DNA of 64,000 nt from Selaginella tamariscina (GCA_003024785.1 PUQB01000867.1:19378-83377), one strand, 5' to 3'. Shown: positions 46,220-57,600, numbered from the stretch's first letter. Numbers and translations are program-made. Notes: generated from the letters alone by a model not told the origin.

Positions 46220-46742
46220 GGATATATAATAGGAAAAACACCAAAAATAAGTGAAAAAGGAGGGTCGAATGAGAACACAAAATTATGGATTACTATCATA
46301 ATACAAAGATTTAAACAAAATATGTATTAGTAAGCTAAGTAAAATACGTATTAGTAAGATAAATAAATTATGACTTATGCATAACAGTAAGGAGAAGGTT
46401 ATATAATTGAATGGATAAGAATGAGGGGAAGTTACGATCGATAACTATTAATACTAAAACGAGAGTAAGGATAAATAGACTAAGATAAGTATACTATATA
46501 TTGTACTATGTGCCTTGTGTAAATAATATAAGTTCTGTTTTAATTTCACTATATCTTTTTTGCCTATTTCTCTATTCTATAGTATACTATTCTCTCTTCA
46601 ATACTGCAACATGATCTGCAATGTTACTACGTACTATATACATATCCATTCTTATCCTGTTTGGACCTTCTAATTAATTTTTATTATATCTTGTATTCTC
46701 CTTATTCTCGATCCTTATTAGACGATAAGTGTTATGTTCTAG
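46220..46742 (+). repeat. Decayed LTR, empty of gypsy-2
   Basis: From AGGAAAAACACCAAAAATAA onward, this aligns to much of the gypsy-1 LTR (GAATGGATAAG..., AATATAAGTT..., GACCTTCT...). It is continuous here. At 54,421-54,657 plus 60,135-60,470 the same LTR is split by gypsy-2 copy 3. The corresponding point is about 46,506-46,510. Confidence 0.75.
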
Positions 46743-46828
46743 TATTAGAAAAATCTTAGGTCAACAAAATTTGATATCCTTATTAATTATATTAGAAAAA
46801 TCTTAGGTCAACAAAATTTGATATCCTT
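46743..46828. repeat. 47-bp tandem duplication
   Basis: Two units starting TATTAGAAAAATCTTAGGTC at 46,743 and 46,790. The paralogous loci near 35,070 and 54,390 have one unit. Confidence 0.88.
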
Positions 46829-47278
46829 AAAAAATAATTAAATATTTTACTGTACATATACAAAAGAATGCATAAACTTATCTTTAGTGTGTCATAGCTC
46901 TGAAACGTGGATATGCTCCTAACATCACATTTTTACGTTATATATTTTACTTTAACGAGAGAGGGATGTGCTTCTTTTAAAACAATTATATTTCTCCTTT
47001 CCTTAATTTATATTTTATTAATTTTTAATAAACTGGTTTTCATAAGTCATTCGTATTGTTTGACTTATAGAAAGAGAATTATGATTATTAAGATTTACTT
47101 GATGTTTTATGCTACAAGTTCAAAAGATGGTCAAGAAATGATAACTAGTGAAAACTTATGTTTTCGATTGGTCAAACTTCTTTACGATGGAAAACTCACG
47201 GGAGAGTTCAAATAAATAATAAATAAATAAAACATTTTTATTTGAAGATGATCAACCGTTACATTTTAAATTTCCTAG

Positions 47279-47680
47279 TTAATAAAAGGTAACCCGATTA
47301 GTGGCCTTTCTAACGAAATTCCCTTCAAAAGCCCAGTTCTCCCATCCAGACCACCCAGTGGTTTCAAAGTCTCCCCTGCCCATGAATGAAATACCCACAA
47401 TTTCAGCTCCGTTTATTATCGTACTTTCACATCCCTTAGCAGAACTGTGGTCGTAATCAAAACTATAAAACCGATTCCCTTTTCTCCATAGGAACGTATT
47501 ACTAAAGGGTCGACAGTTATTCAATGCTTCACGCATGGCCTCGGACCAATCTATATCATTTATTTCAACCCTAGCATTCACACTGCTAAGAAAATACAGT
47601 AAAACAATTGTGCATGGCAGTGTAAGATACAGTAAAACAATTGTGCATGGCAGTGTAAGATACTTGGAGACACTAGCCAT
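47279..47680 (-). CDS. Small secreted protein ORF1, copy 2, intact
   Basis: A 133-residue open frame from 47,680. The hydrophobic leader contains an in-frame duplication (TLPCTIVLLY twice), followed by FLSSVNA, a likely signal-peptide end. The mature part has about 105 residues and two cysteines (NNCRPF and KGCEST), so one disulphide is possible. It has a Phe/Tyr/Asp-rich middle (NRFYSFDYDHSS) and a Trp-rich C-terminus (TTGWSGWENWAFEGNFV). It is the only one of three copies without a frame break. Likely exported; function unknown, family not recognised. ORF2 is divergent from it, with the TRIM between them. Confidence 0.65.
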   Translation of the reverse strand: MASVSKYLTLPCTIVLLYLTLPCTIVLLYFLSSVNARVEINDIDWSEAMREALNNCRPFSNTFLWRKGNRFYSFDYDHSSAKGCESTIINGAEIVGISFMGRGDFETTGWSGWENWAFEGNFVRKATNRVTFY

Positions 47681-47912
47681 GTCTAATTAACCAAAACAAC
47701 TTGAGAACTTACGAGTGTGATTAGCTTATACATTTCCAGAATTTATATAAAGGAAATAATGTAATAAATCAGCGGGGATTGCTATGTATTAACATTGTCA
47801 TGTATTCAACTGTTGCACATGTTGTCCCTGTGTGTTCGTAGCAAATAACTATTTTTGCCATCGGGTTGCACACAGCACGTTTGTTTTCTTGTTGCATACA
47901 TGATATATTATA

Positions 47913-48178
47913 TTCAGTTTAGTTCCAACACTCTCCCCTAAGTCCGGGCCTACCGTCAGATTAGTTCCAACAGTCCCCCTAAGTCCGGCCCTACCGCATG
48001 CCATCCAACCATACCTCTGATACCATGTTGGAAGACGGATCTCCCAAGACCTCCTACACCAGTGTCAGATGCTCTACCATTGAGCTACTTACCTAAGTTG
48101 TGCAGAAATGTTAGAAGTGTATTCATGAGGTAAAATACAAAAGTACATTGAGACATCCCAAGGGACTTAGTTCTAACA
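47913..48178 (-). mobile_element. TRIM-like element with tRNA-like LTR, copy 2
   Basis: Minus-strand reading: LTR from 48,178 (TGTTAGAACTAAG) to 48,026 (TTCCAACA), then the primer site TGGTATCAGAGG (48,025-48,014), a very short interior, a purine tract (GGACTTAGGGGG) and LTR starts TGTTGGAACTAA at 47,972 and 47,930. The LTR contains box A-like TAGCTCAATGGTAGAGC. It is orthologous in position to the copies at 36,174 and 52,999. Confidence 0.7.
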
Positions 48179-48203
48179 GATAGTAATATGGGACTAAGAA
48201 AAA

Positions 48204-48741
48204 ATGAGCTTCAGGCTTTATAGTTTCGCTTTGGCATGGTTTTTTACTTGTAATTTATACAGTAAAAGCCCCCACGTCCTAGCTTTCTAAGATGCTATTA
48301 CAACGGAAGAAGAAGCACTAATGTAAATGATTTATGTGATTGTTCTGCCCTGGTTATTAACGACATTACAACTGATCGCACTCCACGTCAGTACACTCGT
48401 CGAAGAGGGCTCATATCAATGTATGTTAGTGTCAATCAGTATCACGAGGGAGCTGCTGGAAGATACGATCCAAATGATTCTACGTTTGCAGATTTCTGAG
48501 AACAATCTATGGGACACATGTCTTTCATATAATTATCCTGGAGGAGAAGTTACCTTTGACGATGGTTCTATGCGCGTTGAAATTGTACGTCTGAGGGATG
48601 AGTTGATCAAGTACCTCAACAACAACAACGTCTAGTAACCTGATCAAGCACGCAAACTTGCTCATATTAATGAATCGAGGATGCAAAAGAATAAAACATA
48701 TAAGAAGAACATATGTATGTATGTATGGTTTGTTTTTGTGA
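48204..48741 (+). pseudogene. Small secreted-type protein ORF2, copy 2, frameshifted
   Basis: Leader MSFRLYSFALAWFF at 48,204. Later blocks, RRSTNVNGLYDC, RYDPNDSTFADF, YPGGEVTFDDG and MRVEIVRLRD, are in different frames. An 8-base loss near 48,500 removes the DFWDAVN core present in copy 1. It ends tail to tail with the PPR gene. Confidence 0.48.
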
Positions 48742-48826
48742 CTCCTAGAGAACATAAGATGTCAATTAAGTTTTTCTTCCACCACAGTAGAAGATGAATA
48801 AGATTTTGTACTAATTCAGGCATTCA

Positions 48827-49985
48827 CTATATTCTCATCTTTCCCAACTTATCTCTTTTCACGTCCCCTCCACTCCCATTCTTCTCCCCAACATTCTCTC
48901 GAATCCCGTCTTTAGCCATCTTCTTGCTTTTCTTTGCCCCTACATTCTCATCTTTCCCCAACTTATCTCTTTTCACATCCCCTCCAGTCCCATTCTTCTC
49001 CCCAACATTCTCTCGAATCCCGTCCTTAGCCATCTTCTTGCTTTTCTTTGCCCCTATATTTTCATCTTTCCCCAGCTTATCTCTTTTCACATCCCCTGGC
49101 TTCTCTGCTTTAGCCGAACTCTTCCCACTCTTAACCATCTCACTCTTCCCCTTCTTCTCTCCAGAATTCTCTCCAAGAATCCTCTCCATCAAAACCCGCG
49201 CTCTCTCACACTCCTGTTCAACTCTCACAACATTCTCAAACGCCACCTTCCCCACCTCAACGTCTCCACACTCACTACACGCCTCAAGAACTCTCATCCA
49301 CGTTTTGCCATCAACCCCAGACCGAATATGCTCAGGCATCTTCTCAAAAACCTCTAGTACCTTCTTCTCCTCCTGTATCCCGCCAACAAAGACTTAAACA
49401 ACCTTGCATCTTTCCCACTAATCCCATCAACACCTCCCGAACTTTCTCCATTTTCCCATCTCCCATAAAACTCAATCAACGAGTCGCTACATATACATTG
49501 GATACATATCCGCTCTTCGAAAGCTCCTTATGTAGCCTCCTTCCTTTGTTATAATACTCCTCTTCTTCAGCAAAGCTTGAGCAAGCTTGAAAAGCTGCAA
49601 CATAAGTCCTTGCATCAAGGCTAAAACCACTCTTCTTCATAAGCTCAAGAAACTCCAACGCCATCTGGCTTTCCCCATTCTCCACGTATCCCGATATCAT
49701 AGAGTTACACGTAACTGTCGTCCTGTTCTCCATTGCATCGAACACTTCAACAGCATTCTCCATGCTACCGCACTTCGAGTACATGTCTATTAGTGCATTT
49801 CCCAAGAACACATCACCGAACAGGTCCTCCCCGATCATCCCATGGATCTCCTTCCCTTTCTCCCTCTTCTTCATCTCCCCACATGCTTTCACCACTGCAA
49901 GATATGTACGCGAGTTTGGCACATACTCATCCCGCATGCGTGTGAACAGCTCAAGAGCCTTCATATTATTATGTCACTTAAGTAG

Positions 49986-50019
<34 letters not shown>

Positions 50020-50025
50020 TGTCTG

Positions 50026-50066
<41 letters not shown>

Positions 50067-50778
50067 GTCACACACACACACACACAAACGAACCTTATGG
50101 CTTTGCCCATTCTGAACGCATCCCGAGGTGAGAGAGTTCCAAGAGACAGTGTCCCGATGAGCCATTCTTTCAAAGACCTTGATACCATAGTTCATGTGAC
50201 CACACTTGGCATACACATCTATCAGTGCGTTTGAAACGTAGAGGTTCGACTCGTGGCCTGAGTCCGTCACCTAGGAGTGTAGATCCTTGGCAAGCTTGAA
50301 ACACTCTGTCTTAGATGTTGAGCTTGCAAGCTTACTGAGTATTGATACGAATAAGCGCGAGTCGGGCACTATACCGGCTTTCTTCTGCATTTGTTTGAAT
50401 AAAGAGAGTGCATGGTTGGTTTCCCCAAATTCCACGTATCCCCGAACGAGCGAGTTCCACATTCCCACCGTTGGATTTGAGAACCTCTCGAAGATCTGAT
50501 GGGCTTCAGACATGCTCCTCAGCTTGATGTACATGTCTATCAGTGTTTTTGAGATCCTCTCGTCGGGATTTGGCAGGCTGTGGTGGAGCCTCTGTAACTC
50601 ATCCAGCGTTGTACAGGCTTTAAGTGCATCTCGTGTTTCCAGTGTTTTGTGTGGCTTTCTTTCTGTGTCATATCTTGTGTACCTCGCTCCAATCTGGAAG
50701 GTAAACTACAAATAATAAGTATCTCTATATACACAGACTAGCAGACAATAGTACCTTGGATGATGATGGGTTGTGGGG
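48827..50778 (-). pseudogene. PPR protein gene, copy 2, presequence lost
   Basis: Exon 2 is 50,094-50,693, intron 1 50,694-50,754 (61 bp) and intron 2 49,959-50,093. Exon 1 survives only from 50,755 to about 50,778, where the palindrome joint removes the presequence. PPR repeats read well (NALIDMYSKCGSMENAVEVF, NSMISGYVENGESQMALEF, LKACTTLDELQRLHHSLPNP). The C-terminal Lys-rich tail has two nearly identical units of about 36 residues. It is frame-broken near 49,380-49,490. Without the start exon it probably makes no organelle-targeted protein. Confidence 0.78.
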
Positions 50779-50781
50779 AAG
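50509..50781. other. Palindrome centre (inversion joint with 270-bp spacer)
   Basis: Left of 50,508 the PPR gene runs on minus; from about 50,779 the same gene runs on plus. The spacer 50,509-50,778 is unique to the left arm: exon 1 end, intron 1 and the first 90 or so codons of exon 2. At the joint GAAGC is shared by both parental sequences (exon 1 GGGGGAAGCGCTG and exon 2 TCTGAAGCCCATC). Confidence 0.9.
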
Positions 50782-51188
50782 CCCATCAGATCTTCGAGAG
50801 GTTCTCAAATCCAACGGTGGGAATGTGGAACTCGCTCGTTCGGGGATACGTGGAATTTGGGGAAACCAACCATGCACTCTCTTTATTCAAACAAATGCAG
50901 AAGAAAGCCGGTATAGTGCCCGACTCGCGCTTATTCGTATCAATACTCAGTAGCTCAACATCTAAGACAGAGTGTTTCAAGCTTGCCAAGGATCTACACT
51001 CCCAGGTATGGACTCAGGCCACGAGTCGAACCTCTACGTTTCAAACGCACTGATAGATGTGTATGCCAAGTGTGGTCACATGAACTATGGTATCAAGGTC
51101 TTTGAAAGAATGGCTCATCGGGACACTGTCTCTTGGAACTCTCTCATCTCGGGATGCGTTCAGAATGGGCAAAGCCATAAGGTTCGTT

Positions 51189-51239
<51 letters not shown>

Positions 51240-52435
51240 CACACACACACACACACAGAGACAGAGAGAGACTACTTAAGTGACATAATAATATGAAGGC
51301 TCTTGAGCTGTTCACACGCATGCGGGATGAGGAGTATGTGCCAAACTCGCGTACATATCTTGCAGTGGTGAAAGCATGTGGGGAGATGAAGAAGAGGGAG
51401 AAAGGGAAGGAGATCCATGGGATGATCGGGGAGGACCTGTTCGGTGATGTGTTCTTGGGGAATGCACTAATATACATGTACTCGAAGTGCGGTAGTATGG
51501 AGAATGCTGTTGAAGTGTTCGATACAATGGAGAACAGGACGACAGTTACGTGGAACTCTATGATATCGGGATACGTGGAGAATGGGGAAAGCCAGATGGC
51601 GTTGGAGTTTCTTGAGCTTATGAAGAAGAGTGGTTTTAGCCTTGATGCAAGGACTTATGTTGCAGCTTTTCAAGCTTGCTCAAGCTTTGCTGAAGAAGAG
51701 GAGTATTATAACAAAGGAAGGAGGCTACAAAGGAGCTTTCGAAGAGCGGATATGCATCCAATGTATATGTAGCGAGCTCGTTGATTGAGTTTTATGGGAG
51801 ATATGGGAAAATGGAGAAAGCTCGGGAGGTGTTTGATGGATTAGTGGGAAAGATGCAAGGTTGTTTAAGTCTTTGTTGGCGGGATACAGGAGGAGAAGAA
51901 GGTACTAGAGGTTTTTGAGAAGATGCCTGAGCATATTCGGTCTGGGGTTGATGGGAAAACGTGGATGAGAGTTCTTGAGGCGTGTAGTGAATGTGGAGAC
52001 GTTGAGGTGGGGAAGGTGGCGTTTGAGAATGTTGTGAGAGTTGAAACAGGAGTGTGAGAGAGCGCGGTTTTGATGGAGAGGATTCTTGGAGAGAATTCTG
52101 GAGAGAAGAAGGGGAAGAGTGAGATGGTTAAGAGTGGGAAGAGTTCGGCTAAAGCAGAGAAGCCAGGGGATGTGAAAAGAGATAAGCTGGGGAAAGATGA
52201 GAATATAGGGGCAAAGAAAAGCACGAAGATGGCTAAAGATGAGAAGGACGGGATTCGAGAGAATGTTGGGGAGAAGAATGGGACTGGAGGGGATGTGAAA
52301 AGAGATAAGTTGGGGAAAGATGAGAATGTAGGGGCAAAGAAAAGCAAGAAGATGGCTAAAGACGGGATTCGAGAGAATGTTGGGGAGAAGAATGGGAGTG
52401 GAGACGTGAAAAAAGATGAGTTGGGGAAAGCTTAA
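50779..52435 (+). pseudogene. PPR protein gene, copy 3, 5'-truncated
   Basis: It begins in mid-exon 2 at AHQIFERFSNPTVGMWNSLV (about 50,780) and lacks the presequence and first repeats. Intron 2 is 51,182-51,298, and exon 3 starts GCTCTTGAG at 51,299. It keeps RTYLAVVKACGEMKKREKG and NALIYMYSKCGSMENAVEVF. Breaks occur near 50,950 (12-bp loss), 51,010, 51,730 and 52,055. The Lys-rich tail has almost three repeat units, one lacking DEK. It ends at 52,435, overlapping the end of ORF2 copy 3 on the other strand. Confidence 0.78.
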
Positions 52436-52982
52436 TTGACATCTTATGTGTCACCACAAGACTTAAAAACAAACCATACATACATATGTTCTTCTTATAT
52501 GTTTTATTCTTGCATCCTCGATTCATTAATATGAGCAAGTTTGCGTCCTTGATCAGGTTACTAGACGTGTTGTTGTTGTTGAGGTACTTGATCAACCCAT
52601 CCCTCAGACGTACAATTTCAACGCGCATAGAACCATCGTCAAAGGTAACTTCTCCTCCAGGATAATTATATGAAAGACATGTGTCCCATAGATTTGACTG
52701 CGTCCCAGAAATCTGCAAACGTAGAATCATTTGGATCGTATCTTCCAGCAGCTCCCTCGTGATACTGAGTGATATGTACCCTCTTCGACGAGTGTACTGA
52801 CGTGGAGTGCGATCAGTTGTAATGTCGTTAATAACCAGGGCAAACAATCACATAAATCATTTACATTAGTGCTTCTTCTTCCGTTGTAATAGCATCTTAG
52901 AAAGCTAGGACGTGGGGGCTTTTACTGTATAAATTACAAGTAAAAAACCATGCAAAGCGAAACTATAAAGCCTGAAGCTCAT
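52356..52982 (-). pseudogene. Small secreted-type protein ORF2, copy 3, frameshifted
   Basis: The minus-strand start at 52,982 gives MSFRLYSFAL before a one-base loss. Blocks ALVINDITTDRTPRQYTRRR and YPGGEVTFDDGSMRVEIVRL are present. The region around DFWDAV has lost two bases, and about 20 bp is missing near 52,770. It runs into the 3' end of PPR copy 3. Confidence 0.45.
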
Positions 52983-52998
52983 TTTTTCTTAGTCTATC

Positions 52999-53297
52999 TG
53001 TTAGAATTAAGCTGAATATACACACAACCTGGGCAGTATGAAATCCCTTGGGATGTCTCAATGTACTTTTGTATTTTACCTCATGAATACACTTCTAACA
53101 TTTCTGCACAACCTAGGTAAGTAGCTCAATGGTAAAGCATCTGACACTGGTGTAGGAGGTCTTGGGAGATCCGTCTTCCAACATGGTATCAGAGGTATGG
53201 TTGGATGGCATGCGGTAGGGCCGGACTTAGGGGGGACTGTTGGAACTAAGCTGAACGGTAGGCCCGGACTTAGGGAGAGTGTTGGAACTAAACTGAA
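52999..53297 (+). mobile_element. TRIM-like element with tRNA-like LTR, copy 3
   Basis: 5' LTR 52,999-53,183 (TGTTAGAATTAAG to TCTTCCAACA). The primer site TGGTATCAGAGG at 53,184-53,195 is complementary to initiator-Met tRNA ends used by many plant LTR elements. The interior is only about 40 bp. The purine tract GGACTTAGGGGGGA precedes LTR starts at 53,238 and 53,280. The LTR holds box A-like TAGCTCAATGGTAAAGC at 53,122-53,138; box B is damaged here but intact in copy 1. No coding capacity. Confidence 0.72.
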
Positions 53298-53406
53298 TAT
53301 AATATATCATGTATGCAACAAGAAAACAAACGTGCTGTGTGCAACCCGATGGCAAAAATAGTTATTTGCTACGAACACACAGGGACAACATGTGCAACAG
53401 TTGAAT

Positions 53407-53515
53407 ACATGACAATGTTAATACATAGCAATCCCCGCTGATTTATTACATTATTCCCATAAAGGAAATAATGTAATAAATCAGCAGGGATTGCTATGTA
53501 TTAACATTGTCATGT
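53407..53515. repeat. 49-bp-arm hairpin (snap-back inverted repeat)
   Basis: Arms 53,407-53,455 and 53,467-53,515 are complementary with one mismatch, around an 11-base loop. Paralogous copies near 36,080 and 47,780 have only one arm, followed by ordinary flanking sequence. The second arm replaces about 23 bp. Confidence 0.93.
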
Positions 53516-53564
53516 ATAAGCTAATCACACTCGTAAGTTCTCAAGTTGTTTTGGTTAATTAGAC

Positions 53565-53931
53565 ATGGCTAGTGTCTCCAAGTATCTTACACTGCCATGC
53601 ACAATTGTTTTACTGTATTTCTTAGCAGTGTGAATGCTAGGGTTGAAATAAATGATAGAGATTGGTCCGAGGCCATGCGTGAAGCATTGAATAAGTGTCG
53701 ACCCTTTAGTAATACGTTCATATGGAGAAATGGGAATGAGTTTTATACTTTCATTTACGACCACAGTTCTGCTATGGTTTGTGAAAGTACGATAATAAAC
53801 GGAGCTGAAATTGTGGGTATTCATTCATGGGCAGGGGAGACTTTGAAACCACTGGGTGGTCTGGATGGGAGAACTGGGCTTTTGAAGGGAATTTCGTTAG
53901 AAAGGCCACTAATTGGGTTTCCTTTTATTAA
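53565..53931 (+). pseudogene. Small secreted protein ORF1, copy 3, frameshifted
   Basis: The start at 53,565 reads MASVSKYLTLPCTIVLLYF, then a one-base loss gives a stop at about 53,631. Downstream, VNARVEINDRDWSEAMREAL and NKCRPFSNTFIWRNGNEFY are intact in another frame. A two-base loss near 53,820 shifts the Trp-rich end. The gene body is otherwise very close to 47,279-47,680. Confidence 0.7.
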
Positions 53932-54420
53932 CTTAACGGTTGATCATCTTCAAATAAAAATGTTTTATTTATTTATTTATTTGAACTCTCCCATGAGTTT
54001 TCCATCGTCAAAGAAGTTTGACCAATCGAAAACATCAAATTTCACTATTTATCATTTCTTGACCATCTTTCCAACTTGTAGCATAGACATCGAGTAAATC
54101 TTAATAATTATAATTTTCTTTTTATAAGTCAAATAATACGAACGACTTATGAAAACCAGTTTATTAAATCTGAAAAATTAATAAAATATAAATTAAGAAA
54201 AGGAGAAATATAATTGTTTTAAATGAAGCACATCCCTCTCTCGTTAAAGTAAATTATAAAACGTAAAAATGTGATTTTAGGAGCATATGCACGTTTGCAC
54301 TAAAGATAAGTTTATGCATTCTTTTGTATATGTACAGTAAAAATATTTAATTATTTTCTAAGGATAAAGTTGACCATAAATTTGTTGACCTAAGATTTTT
54401 GTAAGACTAAACATAACAGT

Positions 54421-54657
54421 GATGTCACGTCAACCCGTAATAAGGATCGAGCGGAATAAGGAGAATACAGATATAATAAAAATTAAATTTCAGAAGGTCG
54501 GAATAGGTAAGAATGAATATGTATGTAGCAAGTAACAGCATTGTGGATCATGTTGTAGTATTAAGGAGAGAATAGTATACTATAGAATAGAGAAATAAAC
54601 AAGGAAGACGATTGAGAGTAAAACGGAACTTATATTATGTCTACATAAGACACATAA
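54421..54657 (-). repeat. Decayed LTR, left half, interrupted by gypsy-2
   Basis: Inverted counterpart of 34,824-35,060 and 46,510-46,742. It ends in the target duplication CATAA (54,653-54,657) next to gypsy-2 copy 3. Confidence 0.78.
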
Positions 54658-57600
54658 TGTTAAGCCATGATCTAAGAACATGATAAGAACAAGGAGGCTT
54701 GATTTTAAAATCAAAGCAAGAGCAAGAATAAGACAAGAACAAAGAACATAACAAGAATGATCATAAAATGACTGGTGTTAATATTAATTAATTGTACAAC
54801 AATTAGGTCGGAGCTTTTATGCTCACAACTCCAAGAGCTAATCTAGGCATGAGCTAAAAATATACTTCAAGGGCTAATCTAGTCATGAACAAAAAATAAT
54901 GTTCCACATCCTGTAGGTATATCATGTCGACATATCATGTAGGCATATCCTATATCCCGTATCCCATATTCTGTATTTTGTATTGGGTCGTGACAGCACC
55001 TCCTCCCTAAGGACGAGTTCCATGAGTCTTGGGACCTAGTTTAGTAGGATAATGCCAATGAAAGACAGCAACCTTGGAAGAAGTATGGAGTAAATTGGAT
55101 GCAGGTTCCCAAGTGCGATCGTAAGCAAATAACCTTTCTAATCCACCAAGTATTGAAGTTGGCGACGATGAAGACGAGAATCAAGGATGGTTGCAACTTC
55201 ATACTTAGGTTTATCGTCAATGACCACAGGAGGGGGAAGAGAAGAAGCATGACAGGAAGAGAAGAAGGATGATATGGTTCCAACAAAGAGGTGTGAAACA
55301 CATGATGAAGTTTCACAGTAGATGGTAGCTCTAATCGGAAAGCTACATGATTGACCTCAGCGCAATCTTATAAGGGCCCAAACATTGAAAATCCAACTTA
55401 AAAGAAGGCTTGTTGGTGCGAATATGCCGATGAAGAAGCCACATGAGATTACCAATCTTGTATGTAGGTGCCGGCTGACGATGAGCATCAGCATGATGCT
55501 TGTACCATTCCTGTGCCTGCTAAAGATGAACTTGAAGATCATTTTGTACCTAACGAAGATGCTGGAAATGATCATGTACTGTAGGAGCGGAAAAAGAAGA
55601 AGCATGAGGAGCAAAGTCAAAACGTGGATGGTAGCCTATAAGAGCGAAGAAAGGTGTCTGGCATATAGATGCGTGAACGGAGTTGTTGTAAGCAAACTCC
55701 ACCATAGGAAGAAGGTTCAGCCAGTTGTCTGTTGGTAACTGATGAAGCAGGAAAGATACTATTCCAAGGTCTGAATCGTGCGTTCTGACTGCTCATTAGT
55801 TTGCAGATGATATCCTGAAGAAAGATCCGCTTTAACTTGTAGACTCCGGATAAGCTCTCGCCAAAATCTGGACATGAATTGTGGGCCTCGATCAAAACAA
55901 TGCTCTCAAGAAGACCATAATGTAGGAACACTTCACGGATCACCAACTCAGCAGTTGTCTGGCATGTAGTCATCTTGTTACATGGTAGGAAATGAGCTTA
56001 TTTAGTGAAACGGTCAACCACCACAAGAACTGCATCAAATCCACGAGGAGGAAGATCTGTGAGGAAATCCATAGAAAAGGATCTCCAAGGAGCAGAGGGA
56101 ACAGGAAGAGGACGAAGAAGACCAGAGGCGCGTGACGAGGCATCTTCGACCTGTTGCAGGTGTCACAACTCCGTACAAACTTTTCCACAAAACCTTGCAA
56201 CCTAGGCCACCAATAGTTGCGAGTCACCAACTCAACTATCTTGGCCACACCAAAATGTCTGCAGCTGGGGTATCATGATAATCCTGTACCACACAAGTCC
56301 TGTAAATGCCAACAGGAATGTACATGAGACCTTCCCGGTATAAGAGTTCGTCCTGTATGGTGAACAACTTGTAGTCTATACAGGAACTGGAGGAAGAGGA
56401 GCTTGCAATGTCAGGACTAATGTGTGAACATATTCTTTGCCAAGTCATCTGTAGTCAATTACAAACGGATGTCCTGTAAAAGTGTTGAATTTTTAGAGCC
56501 TGATGAACATGTAGTGCTGCAAGCCGAAATCGATCAGGACCCAACAATACTTGCTTTTGATAATCATATGCAGGATTGCCCGGGGTCGGTGCAAGGTAAG
56601 AGTGCTAGACAATGCATCCGCTTTGCCATTCTGAAAACCAGGCATGTAGACGATGACAAAATCAGATAGGAATTCTGCCCACCTAGCCTGTCGTCGACTG
56701 AGAACTCAAGCCGTTGAAAAAACTCCAGGTTCTTATGATCCATAAGAACTTGTACATGATGCGCAACACCTTCTAGGAAGTGTCGCCACTCTTGAACGAA
56801 TCCACAATGGCCTTGAGTTTCCTTGTCATGAATCTCGTAATTGATCTTCGCCGAAAGGAACTTACGAGAGTGAAAGGCTATAGGATGGAGTAACTTGTCT
56901 TCTCCAACTTATGATAGGATAGAACCTACTGCAAAGTCCGAAGCATTTGCTTCAACGAAGAAGGGATGAGAAGGATATGATGTGCTAAAATTAGAGCTGT
57001 CGTGAAGGTGTCCTTGAGTATTGTGAATACATGTTCTGCCTTATCGGACCAAGAGAAATCCCCTATGCGCTTGGTGAGTTTCATGAGTGGAAGTACACGC
57101 TTGGAGAATTCTGTATGAATCGCCTGTAGAAGTTTGCAAAGCCAAGGAAACATTGTACATCTCATACAGACTTGGGCCTCTCCCACTCCACGATAGTCTT
57201 CACCTTGTGCATGTCCACGGAAATGCCAGCATGAGAGACAATGTAGCCCAAGAACTCCATAGTATCCTCGTCGAAAAAACACTTCTCCAACTTCGCATAC
57301 AAGTTATACTCGCGAAGCTTCTGTAAAACTAGTCGTACATGCTTGTCATGTGCCGCTTGGTCCTTGGAGAAAATTAAAATGTTATCGAGGTAGATCACCA
57401 CAAACTGGTTCAAGAAGTCGCGAAAGATGTCATTCACCATGTGTTGGAACACGGCTAGGGCATTTATAAGTTCGGAAGGCATCACCGTGTACTCGAAATG
57501 TCCATACTTTGTACGAAAGGCAGTCTTTCACTCATCGCCTGGACGAATCTGTACAAGATTATAAGCCCCTCGTAAGTCGATCTTCGTGAACACCTTTGCT

